Below, one piece after another: positions 47,001 to 61,300 of a DNA stretch of 64,000 nt. The translations under genes and the position numbers were made by a program. How positions within the stretch are numbered: position 1 is the stretch's first letter; each line of letters begins with the position of its first letter. Source of the stretch: Myrica gale (taxonomy: Eukaryota; Streptophyta; Magnoliopsida; Fagales; Myricaceae); the NCBI GenBank assembly GCA_963930655.1, contig OZ005618.1, forward strand, positions 20,053,001-20,117,000, given 5' to 3'. Under the pieces are notes generated by a model. It saw only the letters and a program-made list of their open reading frames with translations, made no database searches and had not been told where the DNA came from.

Positions 47001-50000
47001 CTAATTCTAGGCGTCTTTTTTTTTTCCTTTTTTCAGCTAAGTTTCTAACACCTTATAGTAAATGTCTCGTTGCTGGATCTTTAAATCCTAGATTCTTGCA
47101 TTTTAATGAAATGAAGGGAATAAAGATCATGACATTGTATTCTGGTCCATTAGGTGGTTGGAGAAAGATTTCTGGTATTGATTATGCTGATAGTTCTGAG
47201 ATTCCTAAAAGAAGCAGGCAGTTAGTTTGGAGAGCCGCAGTTGAAATGAGTAAGAATGCATCACAGCTTGCGCTTCAGGTTAGCACTTCATATTTTTTAT
47301 TACAACCCCCCCCCCCCCCCCAACCCCCACAAAAAAAAAAAACTCATTTTCTTGTCTAGCGAGTTATGTAGGTCTTATACCATATTGAATTATCTTCGAA
47401 GTTTGTGATTGTGTGACCTCCTGAGTATACAATTGGAATTTGGATCAGGTCAGATACTTGGACTTTCATTTGAGATGGAGTGATCTTCTTCGTCCAGAGC
47501 AGAACCTTCTGGATGGAAAAGGTGTAGATACAGAAGCTTCTGCTTTTAGAAATGCCGTCCTTTGTGATAAGAAAATTATGGAAAACAAGATTGCATATGC
47601 AGTTGCTTTTGGGAACCAAAAGCATCTTCCTTCCCGCGTCATGAAGAATATCGTTGAAATAGATCAAGGTCAAGATGGAAAAGAGAAGTATTGGTTTTCT
47701 GAGTCTCGCATTCCTTTATATTTGATCAAAGAGTATGGAGAAACTGTTGATAAAGAATTCTTGCCATCTGTTGAGGAGCCCTTGAATGTATCATCCAAGC
47801 TACAAAGAGGGTGTTTGAAAGGTTCCTGTAGAGATGTTTTTTTCTATCTTACCTGCAAAAGAGATCAACTGGATGTGTGCTCTTGTCCCTCGTGTCAGCT
47901 CGATGTTTTAATTTGGTAATTATTCCATATATTGCATTTTTTCCCCTTGGTAGTACTTTATTGTGGAAACCAACTTGGTCCAAGCTGGCTAACTTTCCCC
48001 TAATGTGATTTTCAGGAATGCAGTCAAGTGCAGTGCATGCCAAGGTGCATTAACTGAACCGTTAAAATTTTCTTTTCTCCATCCCGAATGTGTTATTTCG
48101 AATTTTTAAAAAAATGAAATTCTAGTTTCTTTGAATGCTACACGTGTATCTGTATATAGTTATACGTGTAGGACTTATCGAGTTGTAATGATATGATCAA
48201 CATGAGGAACAACTCCTATACAAAATCTGAACTGTAATTTGTTTCCATACAAGTAACAAAATGTGAACTGTCATTTAAGTTTTTGGGGATCTGTGTGATA
48301 GAAATACTGCTTTGAATCTCGTGGGGTATTATGGAAGTTCTGTCAAAATATACAAGTATTTCTGCCAATGTATGTAGAATACTACTTGATTTTGCCTTAT
48401 CTTTCAAGTTGTATTATATGAAATTTTTGGCCCAGTGATTGTATTTTGTGCCGTATTGTGGTCAGGTTATTGTCATCAAGGCTGTACCATACGTTCAACA
48501 ATGTGCATGTATGAGGGAGTTGAGTTCTTGATCATGTGCAAGCACTGTTACCATCAAAAGGCTATTGCTCATAAACAAAGCAATGAATCTCCAACCACTC
48601 CCTTGGCATTGCAAGAGCGAGAATGTCCTAACCTTTTGACAGTTACAAAGGGTGGAAGACCTACATGTAATAATCAATTATCAGCATCTGTCAGAACTCA
48701 GGATACTCAATCTGAGTTGAAACAAGCTTCTTCTGATTCTAGTTTGGCCAATAAAAGCCGTCGCAGGTTCTGTTCTTGGGGCATTATATGGAAGAAGAAG
48801 AACAATGAAGATTCAGGCATTGACTTCAGGCTTAAAAACATTCTTTTGAAGGGCAGTTTGGGTGTCCATCGGTTGGAACCTGTTTGTCACTTGTGCAATA
48901 AGCCATATAGGTCTGATCTCATGTATATTTGCTGCGAAACTTGCAAAAGTAAGTTTCCTTTGAATTATATGTGCTACGTGTTTTTTTTTTCATGAATGTC
49001 CCTTCTCTCTCTCTCTCTCTCTCCCCCCCCCCCCCCTGAGCATGTAAGTTTTGTTTTTTTGTTTTTGTTCTTGATGGATTCTATTTGTGGTCACTGGCAG
49101 AATGGTACCACGCTGAAGCTGTCGAACTTGAAGAGTCAAAAATTTTTGATGTAGTGGGCTTCAAGTGTTGCAGGTGTCGTAGGATAAGGTCACCCGTGTG
49201 TCCATACATGGACAGTAAAGACAAGCTTCCTGAGGGCAAGAAGACACGCTCAAGGGATATGAAGCTAGGACTCGGAGTGGACTCCGATTCTGGAATGATT
49301 TCTCAATTAACGACTCCACTGTTGCCCATGGAGGTAGCTTGTAAGCAAGAATCTAAAGAGTTTGAACCCGCAACTCCGGTGTTTCCCATCGGGGATGTTT
49401 TGACACAAGAATTTATAGAGTGGGAATCTGGTGCTCTGCTGTATCCCAAGGAGGAAGGGTCGAAAGAAGAATCTGATCCTCTTCTCTTACCTATTGCCAG
49501 CGTTGAGCTAGTTACAGAGCATAATCCGAATCTTGATACTGAATGGAATACTGCTACTGGGCCAGGGCCGCAGAAACTTCCAGTCAGAAGGCATGCAAAG
49601 CGTGAGGGTGATGCAGATGGTCTGTCTGCATGTAATTTTCCTCAGGCAGAATTGAGACCTCCAGAGGAACAATCTTCTCCTCAGGCTGAAGTGGATGTAG
49701 AAAATGAGATGATGTTAGACTATGAGGGTTTTAATTATGAAGACATGGAATTTGAACCACAGACCTACTTCTCTGTATCGGAGTTGCTGGCATCTGACGA
49801 TGTTGGCCCATGTGATGGAGTTGATGATACATCTGGAGATTGCTCAGGAAGCTTGGAAAATCCATCTGGTACAAATTCACACGATGAAGTCCCCAATACC
49901 ATTAGCCATCAACAAGAACCTTCAAATTCTGTAAAGAATACTGTTAATAGGATGCCCTGTTGTGAGTCATCATTTGGAGAAACCAGTTGGAGGTGTGGTG

Positions 50001-50020
50001 ATTGTCGTGAGTGGCAATAG
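41076..50020 (+). CDS. PTM: DDT and PHD-finger protein, PTM family
   Basis: Nine exons: 41076-41902, 42454-43161, 43418-44669, 46657-46945, 47154-47278, 47449-47915, 48016-48044, 48466-48948, 49101-50020. They sum to 5100 bp with phases consistent throughout, giving 1699 residues, near the roughly 1700 of Arabidopsis PTM. Domains: an AT-hook-like basic start (RSRGRPRKRRR), a Tudor-like module (about 42-90, GLYRVNYEDGDCEDLES), a DDT domain (about 203-275), a PHD finger (about 430-476, CRLCGMDGMLLCCDGCPSAYH), and C-terminal zinc modules at about 1225-1262 and 1373-1420. The family links chromatin to gene control. Arabidopsis PTM was proposed to carry chloroplast signals to the nucleus, a role later disputed. 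No transmembrane helix is evident at the C-terminus, so this may be the second, PTM-like paralogue. The last zinc finger looks short. Intron 3 holds a LINE palindrome. Confidence 0.9.
44904..45862. repeat. Large inverted repeat (palindrome) in PTM intron 3
   Basis: The left arm 44,904-45,315 and right arm 45,402-45,862 are highly similar in opposite orientation, with an 86-nt loop. The left arm lacks about 50 bp present in the right. Both arms contain LINE 5'-end coding wording (FFRSLVIEAKTFHFLV on each, converging towards the loop). Both also include about 50 bp of what appears to be flanking intron (TTCTATGGGAATTGAGATG and its complement). If transcribed with the intron it would form a long hairpin. 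Confidence 0.9.
44956..46055 (+). mobile_element. Rearranged L1-type LINE insertion in PTM intron 3
   Basis: Bounded by GAACCCAATTGTAGG (44,941-44,955) and GAACCCAATAGTAGG (46,056-46,070), a 15-bp target duplication with one mismatch. It ends in the 3' tail TTGGCTTACTTATC followed by about 14 A. The tail matches the LINE tails at 62,700-62,810 and 59,500-59,640, so one L1 family is involved. Inside, two ORF1-like 5' segments lie in inverted orientation and converge; the minus-strand one is open for 138 codons (45,351-45,767). ORF2 is almost entirely missing. Confidence 0.8.
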
Positions 50021-52372
50021 CTAGCCCTAGTTATCTTTTTGAGGTTTTGGTTTTTCGTCTGCTCTCGGTGAACTGTCTAAGGGTGCTCCCTCAGGAGATA
50101 TGCTTGCATACCAAACGAAAATTTGATGATTGTCACCTGGAAATATCATAATGGGAAAGATTCGTTCTCCATCACCGTTGAATTGTGCAGAAAATTTTGT
50201 AAATGCTACGGTGGATGTTTCAGAGGAGAAGCAGTACGCATTATTGCTGCTGGTGTTTGATGAGATGGTTGCTGCTTCTTGCTACTGGAGATTCAGTTTT
50301 TGTATGTAGGATTGGTGGGTTTGATCGGTGGGGGGGAGGTCGCTAAATTACTATAGGAAATGGTGACTTATCTCTACAATCAATTACAGGGAATGACAAC
50401 GTATTATGAACGTACAGAAATTTCTGTGATCTCGAAAGATGAGCATGCTTTTTTTGTGCTTGTCTCATTCAATTCCTTGTATAAATCATAGTTTCATCAA
50501 AATTTCTGGCAATCAATCTGCTGAAAAGCTTATTTTTATTTTCAGAGAGCATGCTTTAGTTTGATCTGAGAGCGCAGGCAACTTCCGTGCAATAGGCTAG
50601 CAATTGTTTTTATGGTATTATTATATCTTTATAGTGGGGTTATTGACGGCATTATTATCAGGATCCGAGGGAGCACTGTAACTGTTTTTTCTTGTATGAT
50701 CAGTTTGTTATTTTATTTTCTGTAGATGTTGTCAAGCTGGAAAATAGGAGTTTTGTGATGCAGGCCCGCACACTCGTTTGCGTGTTAGGCTGTGTTTCTA
50801 AACTATTTTTTTTTTGGTATAAAATTGTAGTGGATTGGTGTTTTATTAGATTTTGAGAAAAAATGATCAATTATAAATAAATAGAGATTATTTGAGTAAA
50901 TTTTTTTATATTTATTGTATTAAAAAGAAATGATTGAAATCTATGAATTCCCCTCTTTAACCATTAAGAGACCAAAAATGGTGGTATCACCCTGTCTAAA
51001 GGTTGAGTCATGAAATCTGAAGTGTAAATATTTGACACCGTGAATCAAGAAATTCGGGTGAGAGACGGAGGCGTTCATCCATCGGTTCCTTAGGGGCAAT
51101 CATCTGCGCCAGTGTATAAAAAGAAATTGAAAATTATTACAATAGCGAGAGACAAAAAAAAAATGAAGATTCCGGCGACCTTTGCCACTTATGATCAGCG
51201 TTCACAACAGCGAGACGTTTCAGTGTCAATGGGAGAGATATTATTTTATTATTATTGTTTCTAACCAAAATTTCGATCGAGCGCCGTGAAATTGCTGCAG
51301 CAAGATAACAGCAGGAAGTAGGCACTAGAGATGGTGCAGAGAGACTTTTGTCAAGAGTCGTTGCATCAGCTTTGTTGAAGGGAGCTAAAACAGTAGGATT
51401 TTTTTTTCTAAGCAGCTAAAAACGTAGGTTGCTCCCGACAGAAAAATACTCGGTTACGCTTTATGAAGGCGGTCCAGGACTCAACAAAAAGTGGAGAGCC
51501 CGAATGCCACAGGAAACGGCGACGTGTTTGACTTACACACGTCGCTGACAGGTAGATCGGAGGGTGGGCGGTGGTGAGGCACGTGCATTGCAGATGTGAG
51601 TCAAAAGTGGCAGATTCTACTAGACTCAATACATACAAGAGGGCAAGAGAAAAAAACCCAGTGGAGAGGAAGAAAATAGGAGAGAGATGAGAACGAGGAG
51701 AGGGGGGTGGCTCGCCTCCCTGACCTCCAACCGTTCTGTAGTTTGCTGGAGGTACGAGTCTAGTGTGCTTACAAGAGAAATTAAAGGTCTATTGCCGGAT
51801 GAGGCAGTTAGTAGTTTGAGGAAATCTCTTCTCGGGCATAGCTGCGCGCATTAGAGTAAATGCCATTAGATAACAAGGAAAAGGAAACATTGAAAAGAAT
51901 TACATCTGCACTCACTGTTCGTTCTACCGCCCAATTAATTGCTCTTATTGCAAATATTACAACGGATTAACAAGCAAATGCATGCTGAAACAACTGGTTC
52001 TACTTCATGCAGAGTATCTTACATGCAATCAAATATTATGCTACAGAAACCAATTCAGTGTAAGTGGGAAAGGGGGAAAAAAATCAAGAATAATAGTGAC
52101 AAAAAAATAAAACCCTCACCCCAAAAAAAAGAGACAAATCTCACCAAGGCACAATTAAATTGTGCAGAAAGAATCTCAAAATCCCGACCAACCCCTGGAA
52201 TCCCACTCAAACACTAGGCCGACTACTAAATTAGCTCAACGTCGATTCCGCCAGCCCTCAGCATCTTGATTTCTTGATCCACTTGAGGCTCACATGGGTG
52301 GCCTGGCTGTATAAATCAGGTGTACAGGTGTATAATGAGCAATTCCTCAGATATCACTCACCTTTGCTTTTC
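50021..52372. other. Intergenic between the convergent PTM-like and AP2A genes
   Basis: It holds the 3' regions of both genes. 50,785-50,950 reads GTTAGGCTGTGTTTCTAAAC..., a MITE-like AT-rich repeat without a found partner end. 51,640-51,860 has a purine-rich stretch and a short plus-strand ORF (about 51,687-51,854, starting MRTRRGGWLASL) of no known family. The minus-strand ORF 51,408-51,638 lacks support. Confidence 0.5.
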
Positions 52373-55300
52373 TCACAGTAAACCAGCCAGCATAGCCCCG
52401 GGATCTGTTAATGCAGCTACTGGACTGGTCGGTTGAGGTACTGGAGGCGCTGGTGTTGGAGCACGGGAGACTGTAGGGATACTAACTAATTGTTCCTTGA
52501 TGAACTCCTTCAACCTGCACACCAGGCGTCAGAAAATTCACCTAGAGATAAAAACTTAGGTTAGCAGTACACAACCAATAAATGTAAACACATACTCAAA
52601 TGTTAGGGTAGGGTCCCCTGAAGCAACTGTCATACGCAGCTGGGTTCTGTCAGCCGGATCAGTTTCAATTCTAACCTGAATACCATAAAAGAAAACGCAT
52701 TAAAAACAACAAACCTTCCATGACTTGTACTACTTCCTTAACTTCGTATAATGAAGATCAGAACAATAATGCGTTGTTGAGTTCCTTTTTTTTTGTGGCC
52801 CAGTGGCCCCAAGGGGAGAACCCTAAAGAAGTTTCCCTTAAATTTTTTGCCAAGTACTTTCAATACATCCTTCAAAAATGTCCTATAACATAATCAGCAG
52901 TACCACTTTTTCCAAACGACTCTCCCTGCCCCCACTCCCACTTTTCATGTTTCTCCCATTATTTTCCAATAGCCAGCTCTCTTTTCTCCCTCTTCAAAAT
53001 TTTTTTTCTGTTTTTGCTAGAATATATTGTCAAGTACCGAAAGCTTAAAATGATAAAAGAAGTAAATTAATTACTTAAATTATATTCTTTCATACTCTCA
53101 CATGTGGGACCAGGTCGCACATTGAGCTACCTATTAAGAAAGGAATTTGAAGTTTTAATTGCAAGGTAGTGTAAAGTCATGATTCAAACTCAAAACCTCT
53201 GTTCTGATCTCATGTTCAATTATCACTAATTCTAAAAGGTTAAAGGAACTTCCATTATTTAAATTATATGTTCCAACATATACTAAGAAAAGAGAGACCC
53301 CTAGTTGTTAAGACATCATATCTAAGCAGTTTATACAAGAAAACCTTAGACGGTAACACTTGTAGTTTGAGCAATCAATAAAAATTGTCTTTTTCCGTTA
53401 ATATTCACTCTCTCGCACTCTCTCTGTGTTCTTTGCTAAATATATTTTCTTCAATAGTGCATTTTATGTGCAGCTACCAATCAGTATATATACATACGTA
53501 CATTTGTACATACATATATAGAGGACTTGACTTAAGGTTTTTAATTCAGTTTAAAATCCTCAATAGTTATACTATAGTTTGTAACTCAATTTAGAAACCT
53601 TCTACAGTTATACATCTAGTTTTAAAATCAATTTAAAAACCATCTACAGTTTTTCAGTCAAGTCCTATGGTCTAGGTGAGATTCTTTCTATAATCAAAAT
53701 GGTGTAAACTCAAAAGTTAAAGAGTTGAAACTGGATGGAATGGAATATTCCTTACCAAGCATAGCATCGCCCGTGTACTCTCTGAATAGAATGAGGAGCT
53801 TGCAACATGATTGTTTGGATTTGGGTCCTACAACAGGGAATTAAACAATGAAAAGCATCATATAACTGACAGTGTCAAGGAAAATTCAACATTTTTTCTT
53901 TTATTTAAAAGTTAAATACATTTGTCGTCCAGCAATTATTAGGGTTCTAACACTTTGCACTCTGAACTATCAATTTCGTTACATTCACCATTTAACTACA
54001 ATACACTTTACACCCTCCGTTGTTAATTTGGACAGAAATTAGTAGTTTTGACCTGTGAAATGATGATTTTATCCCCACATTTTTTTGGACCATAATATTT
54101 TTGTGGGTTAAAGTAGTCATTTCACATAAGAAAAATATTAAAGTTCCATTCAAATTAAGGCAGAGGGTGAAGAGTGTACAAAATTAGTAATTGAGGGGTA
54201 AAATATAACAAAATTGATAATTCTGAGTGCAAAGTGTCAGATCCTCAATAGTTAATGGACAAAAAGTGTAATTTCCTCTTTAAATTCAGAACTACTTACA
54301 AGCCCTGAACAAACCATCAACCGTAAAGTGTTCAACAAATTTGCCATGTCCAGGAGAGGCATTGGTCTTACGCCTCTAACCTGCGCAAGTGATGAAAAGA
54401 AAAGCATGCAGATATTAGGAAATTTATCAAACACGGTAGCTAGTTACCAGATAATACTGCAACCTGGGATTTACAAATAGACAACAAGCAGAACAATGCT
54501 GAATACGGACCATAAATTGATCATCAAATTTCCAATATTGTTTTTAACTTTTTTTTTCTTCACATAATGACACATGTTATGGAGATGAAACCCAACATCT
54601 TATCACTGAACCATCAGTTTTTGTACAGTAATCAAGAAATCTAACAGTCTGACAAATGGCAAAGCATCAATGAAACTTTTTTCCCCTCCTCAGAGGACCA
54701 GGATATTGTTCTGCATTTCCATGCAGGTTATGGTGACAGGATTTAATGTCTCAAACCTTCAATTGCAATCAGATGCTAATAGAGGACTCCAACCATAGTA
54801 AAACACAGAATATTGTTAATTGATAATGGTAAGGACAATTTTTTTTTCTAAGCAAGGAACGGATTTTCACCGGGAAGAAAGTTTTAGTCTAATGCTAAAG
54901 AGAAGGCATATTTTACAGACCACTTCTTGAAGCTTCAAAGGAGGTCCTGAAAGTGATCTCCATTGAGGAAAAAACTCTTCAGCAGACACTGGTATAGGCT
55001 GAAGAAATTTATTCAAGACAACAGGAAGGCGAAGCTTGACATTGACCTATGAAGGGACAAGTAAAATATATGAAGTCACGAGTACAACCAAGCTTCAATT
55101 TTAATTGTCAGTAGCACAATCTCCAGATATAAGAAGTACCATATCGTTACCAAACTTGTAGGAAAAATTAAGAACTGCTACATCCCTACTGGGGCGGAGA
55201 TTAACAACTTCAAGTGGGCATTGCACCTGTACCCCAAAAATATAAAGAATAATAAAGACATGAGATAAGAGTGGCCACTAGATACACCAACAATGAGTGA

Positions 55301-58300
55301 TCAGTTACAAGAATAATGAATAGTATTCACCTGTGCTCTGGGAGGAATAGTTTCTGGTACTAGAGAGAGCTCCATCTTTAAATAGGACGGAGGCAATATT
55401 ATAGCATGAACTGATACAAGTGGACCAGTATTCTTGTTTCCCAAGAAAAGAACAAGTCGCCCTTGATGTGCTCGCCACTCTGCTTTAATGCCAATCTGTA
55501 GTAATATTTAACAACAAAATTACCACAAGCCTAGTTGAAGCTCTAGCCTTCCCAAAAATACTTGGCAAACAGGGACTACTAGAAAAGGAGATATCTTATA
55601 GAAAATGTACATCGTAAAGTTCGAATCTTTCAGTCGTAAGGAGAACATTTGGCGGAAAGAGAAAAATAAAAAACCTGGATATTGGGATCCTCGTATAGAA
55701 CACCACTATCCTTCAAGCACAAAGCATGGAACCTTTCAGCAATATTTCCTATTGGCTGCAGAAATGAATAATTAAGTTACTAGTTAAAAGTTCGATTTAG
55801 CACAATGAATGGACATCATTACTAGCAGCACATAGCGCTGAGACCAGACCATATCTTTCTGCAGTTGATAAGGCCAGATATTAAACCCAAAAAAAAAAAA
55901 AGAGACTTGCAAAGAACACATCCATCTTGCCAGGTAATCAGTTAGTTTTAGGGAAGGGATTGGAGGAAAGGAACAAAAGACATTTAGCGGGAATGCAAAA
56001 TAAGTTGTGCTGGTTGAACATGGCATGTGATCAACAACATCAGGGCTTAGGCCCTAGTCAAGAAGGGTACAGCTTCTGTATCACAAATGCAACAATCTTG
56101 AGCAACCTTTTACTTAGCCTGACTTGATTTTTATCTCTTAAAAGTTCCAGCTACTGGATCTCCAGTAATGATTGCTTGTTAAATGGTTTGCTTGAGATTG
56201 CTCGAAAAATAAGTGAGTCAAGCAAGAGCAAAGCAATAAGCGGTTTGTGTACATTTCAACACTGTTAAATCTGAGGGATATTCCTATTTACAGCACAAAG
56301 CTCTCTGAATATGGATCCTTTCAGCTAAATAATACAGATTTTTCATAATTACAGTCGGTAGTACCTGAACAGAATTTGCCTGCTCTCCAACAGGAACAAT
56401 GGCTGTTGCCTCCACTGCATTTGGAGCATCTTCAAATCCTGGGACTATATTCGGTTGAGACTGGACATCTGAACTAGGAGGGCCCTCAATAGCCAGTGGA
56501 CCCAGGAGATCACCAAGGAGATCAGCTGAAGGAGTTTGGGGATCTACTATACTCAAAGTCCCATTCTCGTGGGATATGTCTTGGTCTGCTAAATTATGAT
56601 CCTGTCAAGAATATCAGACATCCATCAATTCCCACTTAAAAAAAGAAGCAAATGATAGATTCAATTGTAAGATGCCAAAATTAGACAGGAAGGATATGCT
56701 ACCAATGGTAGGGTTCAAGGGGGAAAAAGCAAGATATAAGGAAAATGAAAATAAAAGGAAGAACTAACCCCATTACTGCTCATGCTGGGAATCTTCACCA
56801 GACCAAGCTGAGTGTTGGATGGTGTCCCATTAGCAGGACGTTGATCTGTTACAACCAGAGCACTTGATGTTTGCTGCTGGGCCCGCAACCTTATAGCACT
56901 TAGCTCCGCATTATCAACTTCAGTATCCTCAGCCTTCTTGATCAATGCAGACTATATCTCAAAAGTATATTAAAGTTAGAGTGGAAAACTTTCAAATGAA
57001 CCATTTACTCAAAATTATCTTTGAAGTGACTGCTCATCCTAAAACATAAACTAAACTGCACTAGAAGTACCTGTCGCTCGAGAAATTTGGGCATTTCAGC
57101 CAGGATATCCATTAGAGCTGCACCTTTCCTACTCATGGCATGATATTCAACAGCTCGTTGTTGTATCTCAGCATCAATGCAACTCTCATACCTACAAGAA
57201 TGAAAAAGTGAGGTAAGGAAACCTATAGCTGAAATTCTAGACAAAAAGTGAACGGGTAAAGATCTCACTTGTTAAATATTGCCCAAATCTGATTCTGTAG
57301 TTCTGGATCTGGGGGCTGAGTGCGCATCAAAATCTTGGCGTATGTTGAAAGAAGAATAGAAACCGTAAAAGACCTGCAAAGCAATAGTGGACTCTTAAGA
57401 TTTAATAGAAAGAATGAATAAGATATATTAGTAATATAACAGTTAATGGTAGATGTCCTTACGATACAGTAGGAAGCTTCTCATGTATGATGCTAAATAT
57501 TTCCTTCGGGCTACACCCAGGCCGTCTGGCCAAAAGGTGACCAAATTCTCCAAGGAGATATGCACTGACCTGTTGTATTTGCACCAAAAACACTCAGAAA
57601 AGGCTGTCCTAATTAAGCTTTTCCTTCTGAATGTATCAGTTATGTTTGATTCAGTTGCAAATAATTACAAATTAACAATGGCTGCCGTGGATTAACAAAT
57701 GTATAGTCGTCTGCAACCACACACACAAGAATAACTGATCAGCATTTGCAGGCTTCATATGGGATGCCATGAAACTGGAACTCCCAAATAAATCATTATT
57801 GGGAAAAAAACATTGTCATTTGTTGAAGATAGCCTGCAACTATTTTAAGGATTTTGCTATAGCTTCACATTCGGGCTTCCACATTAATCCTATTATTCCT
57901 AAACTAGGTTGAGCTTGGGCACTCATGTGAATCCTTATACAGCATTCTTCACGAGTAAAAATTTGGACAAGCTATGGGAATCAAGTTATGTGTTATAGTG
58001 GTGAAGGACGATACAAAGCAGAGAAACAAATATATCTCTAGCTAATAAAGTATCATCTGAAACCATAGAGAAGTGTTATACAATAAACCCACCTTCACCA
58101 TTGTCTCATGTATGGCAGGCTTGTCAAGGTACTCTCTTGCTTTTGCTGCTGCATAAGGCTGACCAGATCATAAAACCTCAGTTGAATAATGCAAATAGAA
58201 ACATATGGATTACAAGCAAATAAACCATCCAAAAGAAAAAAGGAACAGGAAGTGACAAAGCACATTCGTCACAAACATTTTGATCACCTGTAGGTCTTCA

Positions 58301-61300
58301 TTGTTTGTAACGAACTGCACAACACGAAACCATATGTCATCACTTACAAAATCTCCCGCCTTATCAATCAATTGAAGAATCACATCCACATACCTGTGCC
58401 ACATTAAAACAGTATGATATCATTTGCCCAAGGTTCAGAATATACGTAGCTTGATTAGAGGTCAAGAGTGTGGTCCAGCAAAGACACATAAGTATGCAAA
58501 ACAAGTAACCGAAATGTTGGGCATTGGTTTTTAAACTAATATGGACAACTAAATAATTTTTGTTTTTTGATAAGTGACAACTAAATAACTTACAATTGCG
58601 AAAGACATCTACATCAACTTATGACAATCCCATCCAGTAAATCTTGTCATATTCTCCAAGAAATGCGCATTGACAAACAACGAAATTGATAACACCAAGT
58701 GGCATATCATTAGGGTTACTACAAGAACATTGACTTGACTCAAACATAATGACCACTTTTGCTTCCACTCACCTAGAGACATACTTGCATAAAAGGAGGC
58801 AAATGTGTTCAGTTTTAATATCAATATTCATCAGATTGAATTAATGCCAATCATGGTTGTATCCTAAAAGGAAACACAAGCCCTCGTGACTTCAGATATC
58901 TTCTTAGCTTACATGGCCATAATTTGGATATCTTGCCGGATATCTTGCCCTCAGCAGATTTTTGTGTCTAATCCCAATAGCTTGCATAGAAGAACAATTC
59001 ATACCATGATAGATCAGGGGCAAACTTCTCAGCAAGAATAGCAGCTTTAAGTGACAATTCCTCACGCATTGCAAATTCTGCTGTGCTAAGATACTGAAAA
59101 GCAAATCAAACTGGCTTGCTCATTATGATTGAGATGGAAACTATCCCAGCATGAATTCAGATAGAACAATCTATCACCAATAGCCCATGTCCTTCATTGA
59201 TATACCTGCAATAATTCTTCAACTATGTCCTTTGCGTTTGTAATGTCACACATACCATAAAGCAAATCAAGAGCACGTCTGCGAATACTGAGATCATATA
59301 TTGACTTCAGTTAGCAAAATGGCATTTAGAAATAAGTAAACACATACATACATTCGTACAAAGCAACTCGATATGCATTTGGGCAATCCTAACCTCCCCA
59401 CTTTAGGAACAGGCTAGCATCCTCCCAAATAGAATATATATATTCTCTTTTGGTTAAGGAGTCAGCTGCTGCTGCAGTCAATTTTTCTTTGGTCTAATGC
59501 TGTGTTGGGTTTTCCTTTTTTGGATATTTCTGATTTCTGTAGTTTTCTAGCTTGTATGCTTTAGATGTTATCAGTACAATTTTTTGTACTGTTAACTCCC
59601 TTTTATTTTAATGCAATCTTCTCTTACTTATAAAAAAAAATCACTAATAATTCGCTAGGATCTCTACCACATTCTTGTTTTTTTAAAGACTATCCAAATA
59701 AGCATTTTCAGACTGCAAGTAAAACATAGAAAAACAACAAATTCAACCTGATATCTGGATCCTTCAATGAGGTGATGATCTGAGCCTGATGTCTTTTGAT
59801 GATATCTTGCACATCAGTTACCAATAACATCCGGGACATATTCTCCTGCACCAGAGTAATGTATACATCACATTATGGAGTTACAAGCAGCAATAAAATT
59901 TAAGCTTCTCTGTATATACATTGAAACTCTTCACCTGTGATCGATCATAGGTTGCCTTAGAAGAAAGAGAAAGGGCAAGAGGAGGGAAGGGGTTGGGAGA
60001 AAATACTTCGACAGATAAAACCATAGTGTTCCCACAGCTTACCAAGCCAAGATACCGTATATTTGGTTCACGCACAGCAATAAACTTTCCAAGAAGGGCA
60101 ACACACTGAGACATCATCTCTTTTTCAGCATCCAGGTGCATAACCTGAGATAGGGCAATCAGAAGATGAAAAATTAACAAGAGATCACCTAAAAATGCTA
60201 AAGAGTAAAAGTATAGAGGAATAAGGTTGCCATGGCAATATCACTTCTAGAAACCAAAGCAACCATGCTTTTACCTATTGGTTTCCTATCCACCTTTTTT
60301 TCTTTTTTCTCATCTTTTTAATAAACTTATATGTGCACGGGCTTCAAAGAGAACAGATATTACTTTGCCTAAGGACCCGTTAACAGTAAAAATCATAAGA
60401 AGTCACTCAACAATCAATAAGCCATTATAAAAGATTTATTTGGGGAGTAGACTTACAAGAGCAAGGGCTTCAAAGAGAACAGCATGTGATGCGTTGTTCT
60501 TATTTACATTTTTAACAACATCAGTCCCCATCAATATCCGTTGTAAGACCTGAAATTATCAAATCATTGTTCAATAGAATCAGAATGAAACAACAAAAAA
60601 GACAATGCGCTTCAGAAAAAGCAGAACCTCAAACAATGCTCTTCTGGTATTTGGATCTTCAATAGTTGGAAAATACTGAAGAGCCCTCATAGTCTTAACC
60701 TGCATTAACCAAGCGGTAACATGCATTAATATGAACTTGTCCATAGATCAACCTCTTAGAGATCACCAACAGTCAATCACCCACGATGGGTTACTTCTTG
60801 AGGATGAAAATTGTGTAAACTTTAATTATGTGTAACATAGTCCTGTATCATACAAGTAAAACATCAACAAGATCAAAGATCTATACTTGGTTAATAACAA
60901 GCGGTCTTTTACTGAAATTGGAGTCATGCAATCAAAAATATCTTTTTCACTTCATTTTTTACTGAGGATGCAAACTTTGAATTAAATATAGCAAATTAAT
61001 CATGTTTCTGTGAGAAGAAGCCACTCTGTTTCTTCTTCCTGTGGTCGATTCAGATTAAGAGCGTAAAATAAAGAAATAACGAAGGATTCAATTTCCATAT
61101 AAACAGAAAAGGACCATGTAAAATAAATAAAAACACAATCAACCCACAAGTAAATAAAAGTTAAGCGACAACAGAGGATGAAAACAAATTGCTATCAAAT
61201 ACATTATGACCTGTTTTGGATCATCAAGCACCAATAACCTATGGATCAATATTTCTTCCCTCCACACCCATTAACTTACTTCATCATGACAATTCTTCTA

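Noticed and set aside
47037-47153. Extension of PTM exon 5 upstream to an acceptor at 47,036
   Set aside because: It stays open, but adds residues (KFLTPYSKCLV...) absent from the family as I recall it. The acceptor at 47,153 restores the family wording QGGWRKISG and keeps phase.
33630-49036. Long C runs at 33,630-33,645, 47,306-47,321 and 49,023-49,036
   Set aside because: Probably simple polypyrimidine expansions or sequencing-prone homopolymers in introns; no structure beyond length.
51408-51638. Minus-strand ORF of 76 codons between PTM and AP2A
   Set aside because: No signal, domain, splice context or homologous wording; frame length is unremarkable for the region.
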